Of a DNA stretch of 5,055 nt, positions 1-2,910 are shown one piece after another. A program made the position numbers and the translations under genes. Each line of letters begins with the position of its first letter. The stretch's first letter is position 1. Under the pieces are notes generated by a model. It saw only the letters and a program-made list of their open reading frames with translations. It ran no database searches and was not told the origin of the DNA. Where the stretch lies: positions 1 through 5,055 of the forward strand of contig DAOUHX010000146.1 of NCBI GenBank assembly GCA_034428395.1, read 5' to 3'. Source of the DNA: Bin5 sp034428395. GTDB taxonomy: Bacteria > Chloroflexota > Anaerolineae > Caldilineales > Caldilineaceae.

Positions 1-310
1 AGGCCTCCCGGCGGCTGCCCTCCGTCCACGCGGCGGCAAAGGCGGGGATGAAGGCGCTGCCCAGCGCGCCGCCCGCCACGAGCTGAAAGAGCAGGTCAGG
101 GATGCGGAACGCGGCCAGGTAGGCGTCCAGCTCTGCACTAGTGCCGAAGCGGGCGCCGATGATTATCTCCCGCAACAGACCGGTGCCCCGGCTCAGAATG
201 AACAGTAGCATCACCAGCGTCGCCGCGCCGGCAATCCCTCTGCTGTCCAGCGCCCGCACGCCTACTCCTCTTCCCGGGACCTGCTTGTCACCGATGTCCG
301 GTTTCGTCAT
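1..310 (-). CDS. murJ: MurJ/MviN lipid II flippase, N-terminal part (cut by window edge)
   Basis: MurJ is the integral membrane flippase that moves lipid-linked peptidoglycan precursor (lipid II) across the cytoplasmic membrane. Only the first 103 residues lie in the window. After a polar N-terminus of about 24 residues comes the first hydrophobic helix (about 26-39), then the family signature SRGTGLLREIIIGARFG (40-56). This is followed by ELDAYLAAFRIPDLLFQL (60-77) and VAGGALGSAFIPAF (78-91), which closely match the start of MurJ proteins. R41, R47 and R69 correspond to the conserved arginines of the central cavity known from the family. The ATG at 308-310 is chosen because AGGAG (315-319 on this strand) sits 4 nt upstream and the conserved first helix follows at the usual place. 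The gene is divergent from the nuclease/Tudor-like gene. Its remaining roughly 400 codons lie beyond the left edge. Confidence 0.95.
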   Translation of the reverse strand, partial: MTKPDIGDKQVPGRGVGVRALDSRGIAGAATLVMLLFILSRGTGLLREIIIGARFGTSAELDAYLAAFRIPDLLFQLVAGGALGSAFIPAFAAAWTEGSRREA

Positions 311-314
311 AGCG

Positions 315-319
315 CTCCT
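315..319 (-). promoter_or_regulatory. Ribosome binding site of murJ
   Basis: AGGAG on the minus strand lies 4 nt before the murJ ATG. It supports that ATG as the start. The spacing is slightly short but acceptable. Confidence 0.6.
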
Positions 320-352
320 GCCGCGATAGACCTTTTCCGCGCCAAGCGACTT

Positions 353-380
353 TTGCCTTGCGGCAACGGTTCTGTACAAT
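353..380 (+). promoter_or_regulatory. Candidate sigma70-type promoter for the nuclease/Tudor-like gene
   Basis: TTGCCT (353-358) and TACAAT (375-380) are separated by 16 nt, a plausible -35/-10 pair. It would place the transcript start near 387, about 70 nt before the ATG at 456. The -35 element overlaps a small perfect inverted repeat, TTGCC-ttgc-GGCAA (353-366), which could be a regulator site or coincidence. This is inferred from the motif match alone. Confidence 0.4.
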
Positions 381-455
381 GTTCCAGCGATTTTCCTGCT
401 GAGTCAATCAAGGAAAGGGTACTTTGCGCCGACTTTGCGCGCAAGCAGATATTCC

Positions 456-1214
456 ATGTCAGCTTATCAATTTGTAAACGCTTGGCGCGAGATATTCGCC
501 CGTGTATTCGATGACCCCCACCCGCAGTCCAACGTCAGTCCCGAATGGCTGATCAACCCGGCGACGCGCCGCCGCCTCAAACTGGACTACCTCTTCCCCT
601 CCGTCAACATCGCGGTGCGCTTCTCCGGCCTGACCGGAACGGGACGCCGGCGGCGCAGCGATGGGGAGTTACTCGAGGAGGAGCAGCGCGACCGGACTCG
701 CGACGAACTCTGCCGCCGCAACGGTGTTCAACTGGCAGTGATCGACCCATTCGACGAGCCCGTCAAGCAGATGGACCGCTTTCTGCGCGTCTTGAGCCGC
801 GCCAGCCGCCTTACCGCACTCGATTCCCACGCCGACCAGGAGAAGAGCGCGTCAATGGATACGCTCGCCGCGGCTCTGCAACGCGCCAACCGGCTGCGCA
901 TCTCTCTCTCCAAGAAGCCGGACCAGACGGTCGGCACACTGGCGGAGGCCTGGCGCGACCGCGAAGCCAACATCGCCACCTCTTTGCAGCAGGCGGCCTC
1001 AGCGCAACCGCCGCAGCCGACCCGCTCACAACTGCGCACTCTCGATCAACTCACCTGCGGACAACGTATCATCCACTCACATTTCGGCGCCGGCGTTATC
1101 ACCGAAATCAGCGGAGAGGGCGCGGATAAGCGCGTCAAAATCCTTTTCGACGCCGACCAGGAGCGCACCTTTCTCGCCTCTCTCCTGGCCGACAAGATCG
1201 ACCCGGTTTCCTGA
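456..1214 (+). CDS. Unnamed protein: degenerate PD-(D/E)XK nuclease-like region plus UvrD/PcrA-type Tudor-like C-terminus
   Basis: I do not recognise a named gene. Residues about 38-100 (ATG 456 as M1) have the layout of Vsr/DUF559/DUF2726-like PD-(D/E)XK nuclease cores. D44 lies in LDYLFP, then comes a hydrophobic strand NIAVRF (51-56), then a charged helix EEEQRDRTRDELCRRNG (74-90), then a strand VQLAVIDP (91-98). The acidic residue normally found in the second strand (as in VEFDG) is R55 here, so catalysis is doubtful. Residues about 100-195 look helical and polar. Residues 199-250 begin CGQRIIHSHFGAGVITEI (201-218) and end in a basic/hydrophobic strand, matching the Tudor-like tail of UvrD/PcrA helicases. 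In PcrA that tail binds RNA polymerase. The start is uncertain: ATG 456 lacks a clear Shine-Dalgarno sequence, and TTG 435 would add seven residues. An AGGAAAGGG stretch (411-419) is too far from either. I am sure it is coding; the domain calls are inference. Confidence 0.85.
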   Translation: MSAYQFVNAWREIFARVFDDPHPQSNVSPEWLINPATRRRLKLDYLFPSVNIAVRFSGLTGTGRRRRSDGELLEEEQRDRTRDELCRRNGVQLAVIDPFDEPVKQMDRFLRVLSRASRLTALDSHADQEKSASMDTLAAALQRANRLRISLSKKPDQTVGTLAEAWRDREANIATSLQQAASAQPPQPTRSQLRTLDQLTCGQRIIHSHFGAGVITEISGEGADKRVKILFDADQERTFLASLLADKIDPVS

Positions 1215-1224
1215 ACAGTGCAAA

Positions 1225-1253
1225 AACACCCTTAGCGCAAGCGCAAGGGTGTT
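1225..1253 (-). terminator. Intrinsic terminator, best oriented for the fmdB-type gene; possibly bidirectional
   Basis: AACACCCTT (1225-1233) and AAGGGTGTT (1245-1253) form a perfect 9-bp stem. An inner GCG/CGC pairing lies beyond a one-base bulge, with a CAAG loop. Read on the minus strand, the stem ends in a run of five T (1226-1222), the hallmark of a Rho-independent terminator for the leftward fmdB-type gene, whose stop is about 50 nt upstream. On the plus strand only two T at the stem end are followed by GAC, so termination of the rightward gene (stop at 1214) is less certain. Confidence 0.8.
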
Positions 1254-1304
1254 GACAAACCGGACTTCTTCACTTTTCAGGCGCGCTGCAACTGACCGCG
1301 AAAA

Positions 1305-1676
1305 CTATCCTTCCTCTTTGGCCGCGCTCTTGGTCCCGCTCGGCGAACTACTCTTGGCTTCCGCTTTGGTTTCGCTTTTTGTCTCGTTCTTCGATTCGCT
1401 CTCGGTCGCCTTTTGCGCCGACTCTTCTGTCGACTTCTCCGTCGCTGTGCCGTTGCTGTCCGCCTTTTGCGCCGCGGCCTTTTTCTTTTCGTCTTCCTTC
1501 TTGCTGTCGGTGATATACCATCCACTCCCCTTGAAATGAATGGCCGGCTTGCTCAGAAGCCGCATGACCTCCACCGAGCCGCAGGTCGGACAAGCGGGCA
1601 AAACGGAACTGGAAAACGAAAGAATGCGCTCGTACTGATCCCCGCATTCTTTGCAGGCAAGTTCATAAATAGGCAT
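1305..1676 (-). CDS. FmdB-family zinc-ribbon protein with charged low-complexity tail
   Basis: This 123-residue protein has an N-terminal FmdB-type zinc ribbon. It begins MPIYELACKECG, has a CxxC pair at C8/C11 and a second at C29/C32, and continues through LLSKPAIHFKGSGWYITD (40-57), which is the family signature. The four cysteines should bind one zinc ion. Family members are named after a putative regulator of formamidase expression, but the function of most is unknown. Residues 58-123 are a disordered-looking tail made almost only of K, E, S, A and T, of a kind often seen in this family but variable in length. The start ATG (1674-1676) has GAGGG 6 nt upstream. The gene is transcribed alone, convergent with the nuclease/Tudor-like gene and divergent from the M23 gene. 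Family assignment is firm; role is unknown. Confidence 0.93.
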   Translation of the reverse strand: MPIYELACKECGDQYERILSFSSSVLPACPTCGSVEVMRLLSKPAIHFKGSGWYITDSKKEDEKKKAAAQKADSNGTATEKSTEESAQKATESESKNETKSETKAEAKSSSPSGTKSAAKEEG

Positions 1677-1682
1677 CGAACA

Positions 1683-1687
1683 CCCTC
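1683..1687 (-). promoter_or_regulatory. Ribosome binding site of the fmdB-type gene
   Basis: GAGGG on the minus strand lies 6 nt before the ATG at 1676 and fixes that start. Confidence 0.65.
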
Positions 1688-1729
1688 ACTCTAATCGTAA
1701 CTTTCTTTGCCAAATCTGCCTACACAACT

Positions 1730-1757
1730 ATACTACCCGAAGCCCGCTCACGTTCAA
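1730..1757 (-). promoter_or_regulatory. Candidate promoter for the fmdB-type gene
   Basis: On the minus strand TTGAAC (1757-1752) is followed after 16 nt by TAGTAT (1735-1730). An overlapping TATAGT (1732-1727) is a better -10 match but at 19 nt spacing. It lies in the divergent spacer about 55 nt before the ATG. Motif match only. Confidence 0.3.
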
Positions 1758-1853
1758 CTGAATTGTGTCCTGCACGCCAAAATGCGCACCACCCAAGTAT
1801 ACCTTTTTGAAAAAGCGTTGTCGAATCTGAATCGAATCACACCCACCGCATCC

Positions 1854-1878
1854 GGTCAACGATACAGACCATTTGACC
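1854..1878. promoter_or_regulatory. Inverted repeat GGTCAA-N13-TTGACC before the M23 gene (possible operator)
   Basis: GGTCAA (1854-1859) and TTGACC (1873-1878) form a perfect 6-bp inverted repeat with half-site centres 19 nt apart, about two helical turns. This geometry suits a dimeric regulator. It ends 10 nt before the ATG of the M23 gene. No clear -35/-10 pair could be found for that gene. It could be chance in a 212-bp spacer. Confidence 0.25.
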
Positions 1879-1888
1879 AACGCTGCCG

Positions 1889-2401
1889 ATGTCTTTTGAC
1901 TTTGTCCACAGCGCGATCGAAAACGGCTACTACGAACCAGAGGGCGTCTACCTGACAGCGCCATTTGAAGGCCGGCGCCGCGTCGTTCAACATTGGGGCG
2001 CCCGGCCGGAGTATTACCGGCGCTTTGTTTCGGGCGACAGAGCGCTCTTCGGGCACGACGGCATCGACTTTGAGATGCCACCGAACGAAAAGATCATCGC
2101 CGCGGACACTGGCATCGTCATCGCCATCGGCTTCAGTCCTGAACGGCACGGCCGTTTCGTCCGCATTGCCCACCCCTGGGGTGAATCCCTTTACACCCAC
2201 TTCGATGATCTTGCCGTCGACGCAGGTCAACGCGTGAAGCGGGGCGCCCTCCTCGGCCATTTCAAGCGTGGGCCTGGGCCGAGTCAGCACTTCCATTTCG
2301 GTATTCGCATCGCTCCTTACCTCGTTGCCGACGGATGGGGTGGTTACAGTAATCCGCTACCCTATCTACCGCCGGCTGCCATTCTGTTGGAGTCTGACTG
2401 A
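1889..2401 (+). CDS. M23 (LytM-type) metallopeptidase without signal peptide
   Basis: This 170-residue protein is an M23 peptidase, a zinc enzyme family that cuts peptide cross-links of peptidoglycan. The N-terminal part carries VVQHWGARPEYYRRF (32-46), like the QxFG...P..Y lead-in of many M23 domains. The metal motif is GHDGID (55-60), giving ligands H56 and D60. The last motif is QHFHFGI (133-139), with H136 as third ligand and H134 as catalytic histidine. H104 in LYTHFDDL is the other catalytic histidine. GQRVKRGALLGHF (113-125) is the usual strand pair. All key residues are present, so activity is likely. No signal peptide or membrane helix is visible, and an in-frame TGA at 1874-1876 rules out a nearby longer start. 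No Shine-Dalgarno sequence is seen before ATG 1889, so translation may be leaderless or weak. Export route and substrate are unknown. It stands alone, divergent from the fmdB-type gene. Confidence 0.9.
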   Translation: MSFDFVHSAIENGYYEPEGVYLTAPFEGRRRVVQHWGARPEYYRRFVSGDRALFGHDGIDFEMPPNEKIIAADTGIVIAIGFSPERHGRFVRIAHPWGESLYTHFDDLAVDAGQRVKRGALLGHFKRGPGPSQHFHFGIRIAPYLVADGWGGYSNPLPYLPPAAILLESD

Positions 2402-2469
2402 TTTCTGGTATTCTTCAAGATTATTCCCATCATCAGTTTTGATCTCATTTAGTACGTGATCGTAGATGG

Positions 2470-2486
2470 TGGGGATATGGGGATAC
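2470..2486 (-). promoter_or_regulatory. Two overlapping weak DnaA-box-like sites
   Basis: On the minus strand these read ATATCCCCA (2478-2470) and GTATCCCCA (2486-2478). Each has two mismatches from TTATCCACA, and they sit 8 nt apart. They lie next to the AT-rich block. Confidence 0.25.
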
Positions 2487-2570
2487 GCGTAGAGATGACA
2501 CGATATGTGGTGATGCAACAGAAACAGGCCTGCATATTGTGGTAAGTCACACCGCAACGAGCATAACCGA

Positions 2571-2579
2571 TGGGGATAA
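2571..2579 (-). promoter_or_regulatory. DnaA-box-like site TTATCCCCA
   Basis: The minus strand reads TTATCCCCA, one mismatch from the consensus TTATCCACA. It is identical to the site at 2761-2769 but in the opposite orientation. Confidence 0.4.
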
Positions 2580-2661
2580 TTCAGCGGGAAGATCGGGAAA
2601 GGGCAGGACGGGAGAATCCGTCGAATCGATGTTCGACACAAAATACGGGATCTCTCCCCAA

Positions 2662-2683
2662 TTTGTACCCAGCCGGGTATAAG
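2662..2683. other. Hairpin-forming inverted repeat
   Basis: TACCC (2666-2670) and GGGTA (2675-2679) pair around a 4-nt loop. The stem extends outward by a G-T wobble and two A-T pairs, plus one more wobble, to about nine pairs. No T run follows on either strand, so it is not a typical terminator. Its role is unknown. Confidence 0.3.
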
Positions 2684-2729
2684 TCAACGGAAGCGGGGAC
2701 AAATCGAGCGGTGGAGTTATGAGACTGCT

Positions 2730-2809
2730 TTATCCACTTTTTTCCAAGTTATCCCCGGTTTTATCCCCATTTACCCAACTTTTCCCCATATGTGGACCCT
2801 TTATCCACA
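2730..2809 (+). promoter_or_regulatory. Cluster of five DnaA-box-like 9-mers
   Basis: Same-strand sites are TTATCCACT (2730-2738), TTATCCCCG (2749-2757), TTATCCCCA (2761-2769), TTTTCCCCA (2780-2788) and TTATCCACA (2801-2809). The last is a perfect consensus; the others have one or two mismatches. Start-to-start spacings are 19, 12, 19 and 21 nt. Part of the last site forms an inverted repeat with TGTGGA at 2791-2796 (TGTGGA-N7-TCCACA). The cluster ends about 100 nt before the start of the rarA fusion. DnaA binding is inferred from sequence. Confidence 0.6.
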
Positions 2810-2862
2810 CCCGCGTCTCGCCCAAAACTCCCTTACTTCAGTCGGGGGACTGTTCACAGCGC

Positions 2863-2872
2863 AGCGCGCGCT
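2863..2872. repeat. 10-bp perfect palindrome before rarA
   Basis: AGCGCGCGCT is self-complementary, and AGCGC at 2858-2862 can also pair with its right half. It lies about 40 nt before the rarA start and could affect the 5' leader. In a GC-rich genome it may be chance. Confidence 0.2.
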
Positions 2873-2895
2873 AAACACAGGGCGTCCGCAAGCGT

Positions 2896-2900
2896 GAGGT
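2896..2900 (+). promoter_or_regulatory. Ribosome binding site deciding the GTG start of the rarA fusion
   Basis: GAGGT lies 10 nt before GTG 2911 and 13 nt before GTG 2914. It is the only Shine-Dalgarno-like stretch near the start. It supports an upstream GTG rather than ATG 3007, which would cut off the conserved DLF...APLAARMRP N-terminus. Confidence 0.5.
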
Positions 2901-2910
2901 AGATTCTGTC

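Larger units (their letters stand above)
2402..2910. other. 509-bp intergenic region, candidate origin-like or DnaA-controlled region
   Basis: No believable gene lies here. The first 60 bases (2401-2460) are only about 32% GC, against a GC-rich background, and could serve as an unwinding element. Further right, DnaA-box-like 9-mers occur in both orientations, concentrated at 2730-2809 just before the rarA fusion. The core GGGGATA or its complement TATCCCC occurs five times (2471, 2479, 2572, 2750, 2762). An AT-rich stretch plus a box cluster in a long spacer is the general plan of bacterial oriC regions. It could equally be a DnaA-regulated promoter or a titration site. No dnaA or dnaN gene is in the window to support an origin. 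Confidence 0.45.

Noticed and set aside
391..416. TTTCCT ... AGGAAA inverted repeat that could hide a ribosome binding site upstream of the nuclease/Tudor-like gene
   Set aside because: It has a short stem and a 13-nt loop, and the purine stretch is too far from either candidate start to be a confident ribosome binding site.
1249..1539. Plus-strand open frame of 96 codons with a very hydrophobic product that looks like a membrane protein
   Set aside because: It is the antisense of the charged K/E-rich tail of the FmdB-type gene. Codons for Lys and Glu read backwards give Phe, Leu and Ser. The minus-strand family match is decisive.
1707..1955. Plus-strand open frame of 82 codons in the divergent spacer
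   Set aside because: It has no Shine-Dalgarno sequence and no family resemblance, runs 67 nt into the M23 gene in another frame, and covers the likely promoter of the fmdB-type gene.
1856..2296. Minus-strand open frame of 146 codons
   Set aside because: It is antisense to the M23 gene, whose catalytic motifs are intact on the plus strand.
2397..2437. Possible Rho-independent terminator after the M23 gene (ACTGAT ... ATCAGT then TTTT)
   Set aside because: The stem is only 6 bp and low in GC, with a 29-nt loop, too weak to call a terminator.
2366..2641. Minus-strand open frame of 91 codons in the intergenic region
   Set aside because: It overlaps the 3' end of the M23 gene, has no recognisable family, has a Cys/His/Pro-rich chance composition, and lies across the AT-rich block and DnaA-box-like sites.
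2719..2874. Plus-strand open frame of 51 codons in the same frame as rarA, ending at TAA just before it
   Set aside because: Its composition (repeated Leu-Ser-Pro) comes from the TATCCCC repeats. Its GGAG is only 2 nt from the ATG, and it resembles no known N-terminus of RarA.
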